A stretch of DNA of 64,000 nucleotides, taken from Nevskia ramosa DSM 11499 (GTDB lineage Bacteria; Pseudomonadota; Gammaproteobacteria; Nevskiales; Nevskiaceae). The first letter of the stretch is position 1. Each line of letters starts with the position of its first letter. The position numbers and the translations under genes are program-made. The stretch lies in the NCBI RefSeq assembly GCF_000420645.1, contig NZ_ATVI01000006.1:1-64000 (forward strand), written 5' to 3'. Below, piece by piece: positions 1 to 7,188 of the stretch. The notes below the pieces were generated by a model, which saw nothing but the letters and a program-made list of their open reading frames with translations, was not told where the DNA came from and ran no database searches.

Positions 1-189
1 CGGATACGACGGCAGACGGTGGAGCATCCTTTTGCCACGCTGAAAGCCCGGATGGGCGCGACACACTTCCTGACCAGAACCCTGCCTCGCGTCAGTACCG
101 AGATGAGCCTGCATGTGCTGGCCTACAACCTGACACGGGCACTGAACATCTTCGGAACGAAGCAACTGATCGGAATGATCAGGGCGTGA
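1..189 (+). CDS. Transposase C-terminus, IS1182-like (cut by window start)
   Basis: The frame is open from the first base to TGA at 187-189 and encodes the last 62 residues of a DDE transposase. The segment VEHPFATLKARMGATHFL followed by LAYNLTRALNI is the usual C-terminal signature of IS1182-type transposases; the glutamate in VEHPF would be the last catalytic acidic residue. The N-terminus and left end lie outside the window, so intactness cannot be judged. I found no convincing terminal repeat in the 40 bases after the stop. It borders the accessory block that follows. Confidence 0.75.
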   Translation, partial: RIRRQTVEHPFATLKARMGATHFLTRTLPRVSTEMSLHVLAYNLTRALNIFGTKQLIGMIRA

Positions 190-525
190 GGTTGCGCCCG
201 ATTTTTCAACCTTTGCCGTCGCACCAAATTGACGAAAGGACAGGACAATCTCGAACTTTCGATCGCGCCAGCTCACCGACATAATCTATTCCGACGCGTT
301 TTCACACAGCCTCAGCCCCAAACGGATGTTCGCGTTCGACTCGCTTCGCGTATCCGGCCGGCCAGAGGAAGCGCTGACAGGCGTCAGCTTCCGGCACCTG
401 GATTCCCCGGAGAACCAAGCCGGCCCGCGAGCACATATCCGTCCACGAACTCGCAGCGTGACCCAAATGCGGCGCTCTTTAGTGGTAGGCTCAGTCCGCC
501 AAGAACGGGTTACGACGAGCAATCC

Positions 526-1677
526 ATGCTGAGCGTTACAAAAGATTTCTCGCTTGACGAATTCGAGGTGTTGGCGCTTGCAAACTCGAAGGACGGCGCC
601 GACGTCCTGCAGGTTCCAAGCAATCCGCCTAAGTACAGAGGTGCGCTCGGAGCCGAAGCGGCTCTCGTTCAGCTGGTCCTATCGTGGGCACGTGCGCACC
701 CTGAAGGGGCGCTACGAACATACGTTGACCCCGAACTGCTAGATGAAACGCTGGGTAACGTATGCGCTGAGGCCCACGGGCTTGTCGGCCTTATCATGGC
801 GGCCCAAATACTAGACAAGCACGGAACTGCATTTTCTCGCCAAGTAGCACTCGCCGCGGCAATACCTTTCATTGAGGCAATGGATGCTGGCGGAGATCGA
901 CTGACAGACTCGGCGAAAGGCCGTTCCATCAGCTTGATCTGTGTGAAGGCTGCAAAGCGTGAGTATCTATTTCCTCTATATAGCAATCGTACGGCTGCTT
1001 CGATTAGGAGCCGTTCAGAGTTTTCTTCGCTCCTCCGTCTTATCTTTCAGACTGTCGTTCCGACGGCAGATCGCGATTTCTTCGGGCCACGCGACCCCGC
1101 AGTCATGGGTGAACTTTGTTACGAGTTGATGAAGAATACTGATGCTCATGCAACAACGGATGCCAAGAAAAATCAGTACAAGCGCAATGTTCGCGGCATG
1201 CTTGCCCGATACTCAGACGTTGACTTCGATTTCATTTCCCACTTTACGGCAGGGCGCCCTTCGCTAACGCAGTATCTTCAGCAACGAGTCAGGACGACCG
1301 ACTCTAGAAAGAGCCTACGGGCATTTGAGCTTTCTATTTTCGACGCGGGACCCGGACTGGCACGTCGCCAACTCGGAAGAGAGTTCTCAGAGATGACACC
1401 CGAAGAGGAGTTGGCCGCGACCACTCAATGCTTCCGCTTCGGTATAACTACCAAGGATTCTAGATCGTCTGGTGCTGGTCTAACGTTCACCTGGCGCATG
1501 CTGCGCTCGCTTCGCGGCATGATCAGAATCAGAACCGGGCGCTATTGCCTGTATCGCCATTTTTCCGGGAACGAGTCCGACAGTGATTTCGAACTTTGGC
1601 ACTGGGATGAACAACATCCCGTGTTGGCGCCAGTCGAAGGACTACTGATAAGCATCATTCTTCCGATCAGGGCATAG
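526..1677 (+). CDS. GHKL-fold ATP-binding protein (histidine-kinase-like ATPase domain)
   Basis: This 383-residue protein has the Bergerat ATP-binding fold near its C-terminus. Visible motifs are an N-box (ELCYELMKNTDAHA, about residues 196-209), a G1 box (DAGPG from residue 273) and a G2 box (SSGAGLTF around 314-321). There is no phospho-acceptor histidine H-box, receiver or membrane segment, so it resembles GHKL ATPases of conflict or sensor systems more than a classic sensor kinase. The frame stays open upstream to a TTG at 229, but that part is arginine-rich and not protein-like, so ATG 526 is preferred. The next gene starts one base after its stop, implying translational coupling. Its biochemical role is unknown; base composition is poorer in GC than the core genes. 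Confidence 0.75.
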   Translation: MLSVTKDFSLDEFEVLALANSKDGADVLQVPSNPPKYRGALGAEAALVQLVLSWARAHPEGALRTYVDPELLDETLGNVCAEAHGLVGLIMAAQILDKHGTAFSRQVALAAAIPFIEAMDAGGDRLTDSAKGRSISLICVKAAKREYLFPLYSNRTAASIRSRSEFSSLLRLIFQTVVPTADRDFFGPRDPAVMGELCYELMKNTDAHATTDAKKNQYKRNVRGMLARYSDVDFDFISHFTAGRPSLTQYLQQRVRTTDSRKSLRAFELSIFDAGPGLARRQLGREFSEMTPEEELAATTQCFRFGITTKDSRSSGAGLTFTWRMLRSLRGMIRIRTGRYCLYRHFSGNESDSDFELWHWDEQHPVLAPVEGLLISIILPIRA

Positions 1678-1678
1678 C

Positions 1679-3901
1679 GTGTCCCGATTCTTTAACTTCC
1701 GCGCGTCATTTGCGCTTGCTGGCGACACGCACAATCGCGAGGTGCTGGTTGTATCTCAGGGCTTCCAGCGATTTGAAGCGGATGACTTGACCGCAACGCT
1801 AGAGTCAACATTAGAGAGCGAAGTCCTCCCCGACGACATTTTCATTCTAGTGCCATTAGCAAGCTTTGACGAGGTAATGAAGCAGTGCCACTCCGACGCG
1901 TCACTTAAAACTGCCCTGCAACGTGGGCCGACCATCTGGGCACGAGTTTTGGTCGGTATTAATGGGTACGGCCTTGTCGGGAAGGCCGAATCCTTGGGTG
2001 GAATCCAGCCTCTCACAGAATCACAGATAGAAGAGGCATTTAAGCGAGCTATTCAGGAGGGCCTCCATCACATCGCCGTAAATCACAATGTTCTGAAGCA
2101 TGCACCTGCCGGATGTGTGTTTGTGAAACCGTCCGGTGATGTCCTCGATATCTTTCTTCTCGCAGCCGATCTTCTTCAATCTGAGGCTGAGATCGTGTTC
2201 GTCGGAATTGCGGTCCTTCAGAAGATTGGGAAGCAGCTCGATGGGGTCCGGACTATCTATATAGATACGATGTCGATGCAACCATTGGCACGAGCGGTTG
2301 TTGCATTTGCGCAGAGTGCGGGTCGGTACGTTGCTCCTTCCGTTCAGAGCTTTCATTCATACACCGGCATAGAAGCACTCAGGCCCGAGATGCCTGAAAA
2401 GATTCTTTGCCTAATATCGGCCTCAACAAGCGGAGCGCTTGCCAAACGATTCGCAACGCACGCACGTTGTCCCGGAAATCGCATCGTTACGTGCCTGGAT
2501 GTAGAAGATCATCGTGACGACAGCCATGTTCTCATCAATGTACAGACCCTTTTCAACGTAAATGTACGTGGCAGAGACAAGGGGAGACCTGGCGCAGCTC
2601 GTGTTCAGTTGGCTGGCGAGTTCTTTGGTTCGACTGCAAGCCCACCCCGAGCCGTAGTCTTATCCCTAAAACACGCTGTCGCGGATCTAAAGCGCAAAGT
2701 TGGGCTGTTCGGAGTCCAGAAAATGTTCGCATTGGACTTTGCGGCTCCGGGCGCGGATCAACCGCGTGCACTTGCCATCGACGGCGCTGCGTTGATGTTG
2801 GTGGACTCGTTCAAGGAGTGGGTCAATCAACGTCTGCGCTGGAGCGTTCCCGGAACGACCAAGTGGATTGTTCATGCCGATGATCCAGTGTCCGCAGACA
2901 TGGCGTCCTTCTGCGAAAGACAGATTGAGCAAATGGGCCTGCCGAAGCCCGATGGTCTTATCAATGCATCGGATCTTGGCGGCAAGACACCGATGTCGAC
3001 CGATCATGGTGTGCTCATCGTGTCCGCTGTGGTACGGTCAGGGACACAACTCGCATCGATAAGCCGCGACCTTCGATTGTTCGCGCCAAAATCTCCACGT
3101 ACATTCCTAATCGGCGTCGCGCTTCCGATCAGTAGCTCCGCCTACAAAACGACCGAAGCAAATCTGCGAAAGGGTCCAAAGTCATGGGACTATGCCGTGG
3201 AGACTTGGTTTTCGATGGCCGCTGGCCATTCTGACGGTATGTCTTCTTGGGACGAGGAACGGGCGCTGTTGCTCCACCTTTTGGAAGAGCAGGTCGACCG
3301 GCCATTTGCCACATGGGCGGAGGCGAGGTTCAAGGCTATTAGCGATACCGGGACGGCTGGCTCAACCCCTCGATTACATAGCACTACATCAGGTGCGCCT
3401 CTGGTTCTCAGACGCGACTTCGTATTCCTCGACAACCCCCACGAATTAACCGACCAAGCTCTCGTCTACGCGCTGATTTCTGCTACGTTACAAAATGCTC
3501 GTGAGAACAGCTTTATTGCCGAGGATCTTCAGTTGCGATCGAGTGCCTATGGGCACGTCGTTCTTTCCCCCGAATGTTTTACCCGCTACAACGACGGTGT
3601 AATCCAAGCCTCGCTGCTTAGAGCGGCCTACCCTTCGGAATTGGACTTTGAATCCTCGCCGGAACTGAGCGCCGATATGAGCCGTATCTTGCGGAGAGTC
3701 TTTCAGCATCATCGGTTAGAGCGCGGCGAAGCCGCGACTGAGTTCGCTACAGCGCTCGCAACTCAACGGATGCGTATCGCGAAGACTTGGGGCAAGCGCC
3801 TACTAGATGACGAACTGCTTGCCTCCGTGAAAGACGTCCCTGAACTTTACGGACTTCTCGACTTCGCTCGACACCGTTATTACTGGGATGGAAGCCGATA
3901 G
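1679..3901 (+). CDS. Large uncharacterised partner of the GHKL protein
   Basis: A 740-residue soluble protein of no family I can name. It starts with GTG one base after the GHKL gene stop, with an AGGG-like ribosome site inside that gene's end. No signal peptide or membrane helix is visible. Around residues 145-200 there is GCVFVKPSGDVLDIFLLAAD followed by RTIYIDTMSMQPLARAVV, then LCLISASTSGALAKRF near 245: alternating hydrophobic strands and glycine/serine turns that suggest one or two Rossmann-like or phosphoribosyltransferase-like alpha/beta domains (inference from pattern only). The C-terminal 150 residues are mainly helical. It could be the effector or the sensor of a two-gene system with the upstream ATPase. 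Confidence 0.7.
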   Translation: MSRFFNFRASFALAGDTHNREVLVVSQGFQRFEADDLTATLESTLESEVLPDDIFILVPLASFDEVMKQCHSDASLKTALQRGPTIWARVLVGINGYGLVGKAESLGGIQPLTESQIEEAFKRAIQEGLHHIAVNHNVLKHAPAGCVFVKPSGDVLDIFLLAADLLQSEAEIVFVGIAVLQKIGKQLDGVRTIYIDTMSMQPLARAVVAFAQSAGRYVAPSVQSFHSYTGIEALRPEMPEKILCLISASTSGALAKRFATHARCPGNRIVTCLDVEDHRDDSHVLINVQTLFNVNVRGRDKGRPGAARVQLAGEFFGSTASPPRAVVLSLKHAVADLKRKVGLFGVQKMFALDFAAPGADQPRALAIDGAALMLVDSFKEWVNQRLRWSVPGTTKWIVHADDPVSADMASFCERQIEQMGLPKPDGLINASDLGGKTPMSTDHGVLIVSAVVRSGTQLASISRDLRLFAPKSPRTFLIGVALPISSSAYKTTEANLRKGPKSWDYAVETWFSMAAGHSDGMSSWDEERALLLHLLEEQVDRPFATWAEARFKAISDTGTAGSTPRLHSTTSGAPLVLRRDFVFLDNPHELTDQALVYALISATLQNARENSFIAEDLQLRSSAYGHVVLSPECFTRYNDGVIQASLLRAAYPSELDFESSPELSADMSRILRRVFQHHRLERGEAATEFATALATQRMRIAKTWGKRLLDDELLASVKDVPELYGLLDFARHRYYWDGSR

Positions 3902-3998
3902 AGAAGCCGAAGCAGTCATTCAGCGAGTGGCTGATACGGGCCGAAGATTTGCAGAGATCGATGTTGGTTATGGGTCGGTGGCAGCTCCGCATATTTGA
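3888..3998 (+). CDS. Short overlapping ORF after the GHKL partner
   Basis: A 36-codon frame starting at ATG 3888, overlapping the end of the 740-residue gene by 14 bases and ending at TGA 3996-3998. The product begins MEADREAEAVIQRVADTGRR and has no recognisable domain. The overlap is the kind seen between coupled operon genes, so it may be a tiny third gene or the surviving start of a gene broken downstream. It may equally be a chance frame; no other support exists. Confidence 0.25.
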   Translation: MEADREAEAVIQRVADTGRRFAEIDVGYGSVAAPHI

Positions 3999-4785
3999 TT
4001 CTGCGAACGACCGTTATTGGTACAGACCGGCCCTCACGTTATCAAGCCGCGAGTTCTTAGCCGATCGCCTCACGTGCCGTTCTCCGGACGTCTAGCGCGG
4101 TAATACTTGATCAACTAAGCGAGAAGCCCCAGGAGTTCCTGAACTGAGCCAATGACAGGACGAAGCGCATCATTGCCCGGCTTCACTGCTACATGGCTAG
4201 ATCGGCGCACAGTATCGGATCGTACGCCGATCAAGGAGTACTGGTTATTGTTGGGGGTACTTTTGGGGGTATGCTGACAATATTAAACAGAGAAAACGCG
4301 ACGGATAGGGCGATTCGGAGCCTAGTTTGATGCCCTCCTTACACCGGTTTTTGTGCGGGGCTTGCACCAAGCCCCTCGGCTCCCGGAATCAAGGACTTGA
4401 AAAAGCGCCTCCGGCGTTTTCCCGCTCCGGTTGCCTGTATCTCTGGATATTCGTGGGCAGCAGGCTGGGCAACTTTCAAAACGACGGGAAGTTATCCATG
4501 CCGCTAGCCGGCGCGCGCTCCGAAGAATCGCTTGAACCCGTTCCCGGCGCGGAGCATTCAAAAACTATAGTGCCTGTAGGACCCGATCTACCGGCCTATC
4601 TGGTCAGCAGTTGCGATGGCCGAGGGGAACGCATGTCGTCTTTGATGGCTCTGCCGTACAGTCATTCTCGAGAAGCGTCGGTGAGTCTGTATTCCCTATC
4701 GAAACCCATTGGGACTCGACGCGGCGACGGTCTCGGATCAATCGACAGGACGATGCCTAATACTGCTTCGGCCGGGCTATGCGAC
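3999..4785. other. Gene-poor stretch between the two accessory modules
   Basis: About 790 bases with no convincing gene. It contains two exact TTGGGGGTA copies (4251-4259 and 4263-4271), the second running into an ATG with a 19-codon frame (MLTILNRENATDRA...), then a perfect 8-bp stem GGGGCTTG/CAAGCCCC (4357-4375) and a second hairpin at 4399-4420. An open frame from 4327 to 4794 has unnatural composition and runs through both hairpins, so I do not call it. The paired TTGGGGGTA motifs resemble what is often seen beside integrases of tRNA-borne islands, but no integrase or tRNA is present. Confidence 0.5.
4399..4420. terminator. Possible bidirectional terminator hairpin
   Basis: GAAAAAGCGCCTCCGGCGTTTT folds as CGCC/GGCG extended by A-T pairs, with one bulged base and a three-base loop, giving a T run on either strand. 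The stem is short, and no gene clearly ends next to it. Confidence 0.35.
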
Positions 4786-4810
4786 ATTTTGTAGCTAATT
4801 GGCGTTGGAC
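4786..4810 (+). other. attC-like right half with core GTTGGAC
   Basis: GTAGCTAATT (about 4791-4800) followed by GCGTTGGAC resembles the L' and R' boxes of an integron attC, ending in the core GTTGGAC (fits GTTRRRY) at 4804-4810, only a few bases before the next gene, as expected for a cassette start. A matching left arm is poor: the best candidate, GCCTAAT at 4755-4761, pairs weakly. Compare the well-formed site at 6185-6249. It could be a degraded attC or chance, since the core consensus occurs about once per kilobase. Confidence 0.35.
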
Positions 4811-4827
4811 GTCACATGGAGATGGTC

Positions 4828-5298
4828 ATGCAGCCTCCAAGACGCTTTGATATCGAAGAGTGCCGAGCATTCTTCACCTTGTTTGCTCGCTTTGAATACG
4901 CAATGAAAGCCGCTGGCATTCGGCAAGCCCGAAAATCTGGTGCGGTGGAGGCTGACTGGAATCAGCTCGCAGATGACGTGGCCTCCGATCTAATGGCAAT
5001 GTCAGAAAAGAACATCAAAGAGGCGCGCGCCTATCTGCTTCAGCAGCCGCCCAACAGACAAGATTTGGAGGGAGACAAATTAGTCTGGTCCGCCGCGCCA
5101 GCGAGCCGGGGTAGCGATGCAAAAGACTTGTTTGTCTACATCTGTCGCGTTAGGAGCAATTTATTTCACGGTGGAAAATTTCAGGGCCGGTATTTAGCTG
5201 ATCCGGAGCAAAGCTCACAGCTAATTGGGTCTTCCACCGCCATCCTGATCGCAGTCCTTCAACTTCGGCCTCAGTTGAGCGAGGCGTTCAATGGGTAA
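4828..5298 (+). CDS. Small HEPN-like protein, candidate toxin/RNase
   Basis: A soluble, largely helical protein of 156 residues (160 if started at ATG 4816). Three in-frame ATGs lie close together; GGAG at 4817-4820 sits seven bases before ATG 4828, so that start is chosen. Near the C-terminus, CRVRSNLFHGGKF contains an R-x4-H motif in a helix, the active-site pattern of HEPN-fold proteins, many of which are RNases of toxin-antitoxin and abortive infection systems. The residue after the arginine is serine instead of the usual polar asparagine, histidine or aspartate, so catalytic activity is uncertain. It lies 60 bases before a TIR-like gene and just downstream of an attC-like core. Function is inferred from the motif and context. 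Confidence 0.6.
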   Translation: MQPPRRFDIEECRAFFTLFARFEYAMKAAGIRQARKSGAVEADWNQLADDVASDLMAMSEKNIKEARAYLLQQPPNRQDLEGDKLVWSAAPASRGSDAKDLFVYICRVRSNLFHGGKFQGRYLADPEQSSQLIGSSTAILIAVLQLRPQLSEAFNG

Positions 5299-5300
5299 GA

Positions 5301-5340
5301 TGACGTCCAATCTTCAGCTCCATGCGACGATTGAGCGTCA
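5301..5340. repeat. Imperfect inverted repeat between HEPN-like and TIR-like genes
   Basis: TGACGTCCAATC (5301-5312) and GATTGAGCGTCA (5329-5340) pair at 10 of 12 positions around a 16-base loop. It lies three bases after the HEPN-like stop and 18 bases before the TIR-like ATG. No T run follows, so it is not a standard terminator. It could be an operator, or a worn attC-like site, but the right arm lacks the GTT core. Confidence 0.5.
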
Positions 5341-5358
5341 AACAACCGCCGCCAGCAT

Positions 5359-6159
5359 ATGAGCATCGAATTCCTGAAGACTGACTTCGAGAAGGTGAGC
5401 TACCTGCTCAACATGCTTGTTGCGCATGCAACAGGAAATCCTGCTGAATCAAGCGAGTACGAGACCCTCAGACATCAGCTACTTTCGAACCAGGCAGTCG
5501 CAGACGGACTTCCGGCCTGGGTGAAGACGCATCGAAACCTGGACTCGTTCTGGGGCTTCATCCAACCGAAATTCAAATCGTATGCGGAACGTCGAACTTA
5601 TTTATCCGAGCAGTTCACACCCCTGCTTGACGCCCTCGAATTTAATGACCTGAAATTGCTTCAGAACTCAACGAACGTACGGAAGCGGCAGAAAGAATCT
5701 TCGGTTACGCGAAATAAGCGTAAGGTTTTTATCGTTCACGGCCGCAACAACGAAGTCAAGCAAGAAGTCAGTCGCTTCATCGAGCGCCAAGGAATCGAAA
5801 CCATCGTCCTGCACGAGCAGGCGAGCGCTGGAATGACAATCATCGAGAAGATCGAGCACTACGCGAATGATGCAGATTTTGCTCTAGTTCTGTACACAGC
5901 TTGCGATCATGGTCGCGGCGTCTATGAGACTAAGATTCCTCCGAAGAACCGGGCCCGACAGAACGTCGTATTCGAGCACGGATACCTAATGGCAAAGCTC
6001 GGGCGGGAGAACGTCTGCGCACTAGTTCAGGGCGATATTGAAACTCCAAACGATATCAGTGGAGTTGTCTATGTCTCCTTAGACGGGGCCGGAGCGTGGA
6101 AGCTTGAGGTGCTCAGAGAACTTAAGGCCTGCGGCTACAAAGTTGCTGAGGTACCGTGA
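5359..6159 (+). CDS. TIR-like nucleotide/NAD-binding protein with N-terminal helical domain
   Basis: A 266-residue soluble protein. Residues 1-100 form a helical domain with LPAWVKTHRNLDSFWGFI and FKSYAERRTYL, a type of N-terminus found on several abortive-infection effectors. Residues 121-266 are a TIR-like domain of the PF10137 kind: KVFIVHGRN (122-130), the presumed catalytic glutamate in TIIEKIE (about 163), and RQNVVFEHGYLMAKLGR (200-216). Members of this family degrade NAD or bind cyclic nucleotides in antiphage systems such as CBASS and Pycsar; no cyclase gene is visible here. It follows the HEPN-like gene and precedes an attC site. NADase activity is inferred from the family. Confidence 0.8.
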   Translation: MSIEFLKTDFEKVSYLLNMLVAHATGNPAESSEYETLRHQLLSNQAVADGLPAWVKTHRNLDSFWGFIQPKFKSYAERRTYLSEQFTPLLDALEFNDLKLLQNSTNVRKRQKESSVTRNKRKVFIVHGRNNEVKQEVSRFIERQGIETIVLHEQASAGMTIIEKIEHYANDADFALVLYTACDHGRGVYETKIPPKNRARQNVVFEHGYLMAKLGRENVCALVQGDIETPNDISGVVYVSLDGAGAWKLEVLRELKACGYKVAEVP

Positions 6160-6184
6160 TCCAATTGCCCCGATATGCAGCGAG

Positions 6185-6249
6185 GCGTAACGGGCGCTCA
6201 ACGCGACGGGGCCATAAAGCCGGCCTGCGCGTTAGCTAGGTCGTTAGGT
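6185..6249 (+). other. attC: Integron attC recombination site (59-base element)
   Basis: This 65-base imperfect palindrome has the architecture of an attC site: R'' GCGTAAC (6185-6191), L'' CTCAACGCG (6197-6205), a GGC/GCC central stem, L' CGCGTTAG (6228-6235) and R' core GTTAGGT (6243-6249), which fits GTTRRRY. L'' pairs with L' except for one extra C at 6199, the expected extrahelical base that fixes strand choice for the integron integrase. R'' TAACG pairs with CGTTA. It lies 25 bases after the TIR-like gene, as at the end of a cassette. One R'' base departs from RYYYAAC. No integrase gene is in view. Confidence 0.72.
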
Positions 6250-6315
6250 TGCTTGGGTTGTGCCGCAGCATCTCGTAATGCCCACGATCAAATCCAGCAT
6301 CACGCGGAGATCAAC

Positions 6316-6681
6316 ATGCTTCTCGGTTTGCGCACAACGATCTACCCAGTCGCCGAGCTCACCAAGGCCAAGAACTGGTACGAGCAGGTACTGGGAATCA
6401 AGCCGTACTTCGATCAGCCCTTCTATGTGGGCTTTTCTGTAGGCGGCTTTGAACTTGGCCTGATCCCGGACGGCGTGCCAGGTACCAGCGGCCCACAAGC
6501 TTTGTGGGGCGTCCAAAACGTCAGTGAGGAGTTCCAACGCCTCGTTGTGCTTGGTGCAACGGAGCTTGAGCCTGTCACGGAAGTTGGAGAAGGCATCAAG
6601 GTGGCTGCGGTCAAGGACCCGTTCGGCAATCGGCTGGGCATCATCGAGAACCCGCACTTCAAAGTCTCGGCGGTTCGGTGA
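6316..6681 (+). CDS. VOC-superfamily (glyoxalase/bleomycin-resistance-like) protein
   Basis: A 121-residue single-domain vicinal-oxygen-chelate protein. It opens with the typical strand-helix TIYPVAELTKAKNWYEQVLG and ends with the paired module VAAVKDPFGNRLGIIENP, whose glutamate is a usual metal ligand. Start ATG 6316 has GGAGA seven bases upstream; a longer frame from 6175 would run through the attC site and is rejected. Substrate cannot be predicted: the family covers glyoxalases, dioxygenases and antibiotic-binding proteins. Such genes are frequent integron cargo, and this one lies 66 bases after the attC core, although no attC follows it. Confidence 0.75.
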   Translation: MLLGLRTTIYPVAELTKAKNWYEQVLGIKPYFDQPFYVGFSVGGFELGLIPDGVPGTSGPQALWGVQNVSEEFQRLVVLGATELEPVTEVGEGIKVAAVKDPFGNRLGIIENPHFKVSAVR

Positions 6682-6798
6682 GTCAACCTGACCTTTCCCT
6701 TCCAGCCGACCGTCTTCGGCGATAGCTGAAGGCAAGCAGCGGTTTCATACACTGCGCTACCGCACGGTGTCGTCTGAATCTGAGCGTGAAGATTCATC

Positions 6799-7188
6799 AT
6801 GTGGACATCACTTCAGAAGAGCGCGATCTGGTTGGCAGCTTTCGGCATAGCTTGTCTTGGCGCGGGCTGGCTTTATGTATTTGCCGTCACTGACTATCGA
6901 GGCCATCACCGCGGCATCGGGATGCCGTTGGCGCTCGCGACGATCTTGTTTGCCTTTACCTTGGTCCGACTGAACGCTTTGGCCGTACTGCTGTTGCTCG
7001 TCGGCGTTTCAGCAGCGGGTGCTTTTGCTGCTTGGGTCCAAGTCTCGGCTGGCCACGTTCATCCACTGCTTGGAGCATGCGTCGTGGTCGCAGTCACGTA
7101 TGTCTGGTTGCTTGGACCCAGGGTAGCCAGAGCTATGACCAGTGGTTCCGCTTGGACGCTAGTACTTACAAGAAAGAACCAGTCTTGA
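6799..7188 (+). CDS. Four-helix integral membrane protein, unknown function
   Basis: A 129-residue protein with about four predicted membrane helices (roughly residues 10-30, 42-58, 60-82 and 88-106) separated by short loops, including a histidine-bearing DYRGHHRGIG loop. No signal peptidase site or recognisable family. ATG 6799 is chosen as the first in-frame start; upstream sequence has only a weak ribosome site. The stop TGA overlaps the TTG start of the metallophosphatase. The composition change to core-like GC-rich DNA occurs at its 3' end, so it is probably the last gene of the accessory block. Confidence 0.55.
   Translation: MWTSLQKSAIWLAAFGIACLGAGWLYVFAVTDYRGHHRGIGMPLALATILFAFTLVRLNALAVLLLLVGVSAAGAFAAWVQVSAGHVHPLLGACVVVAVTYVWLLGPRVARAMTSGSAWTLVLTRKNQS

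Noticed and set aside
229-525. N-terminal extension of the GHKL protein from TTG 229
   Set aside because: Arginine/proline/serine-rich sequence unlike a folded domain; the conserved part starts after ATG 526.
4755-4785. Left arm of an attC before the HEPN-like gene
   Set aside because: GCCTAAT pairs with GTTGGAC at only about four of seven positions and no L'' box complements the right arm; only the right half is noted.
4327-4794. 155-codon open frame in the gap between the accessory modules
   Set aside because: Starts at TTG/ATG without a ribosome site, runs through two hairpins and the attC-like region, and the product has no protein-like pattern.
5301-5340. Inverted repeat as a complete attC site
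   Set aside because: No GTTRRRY core and only 40 bases long; kept as an unexplained palindrome.
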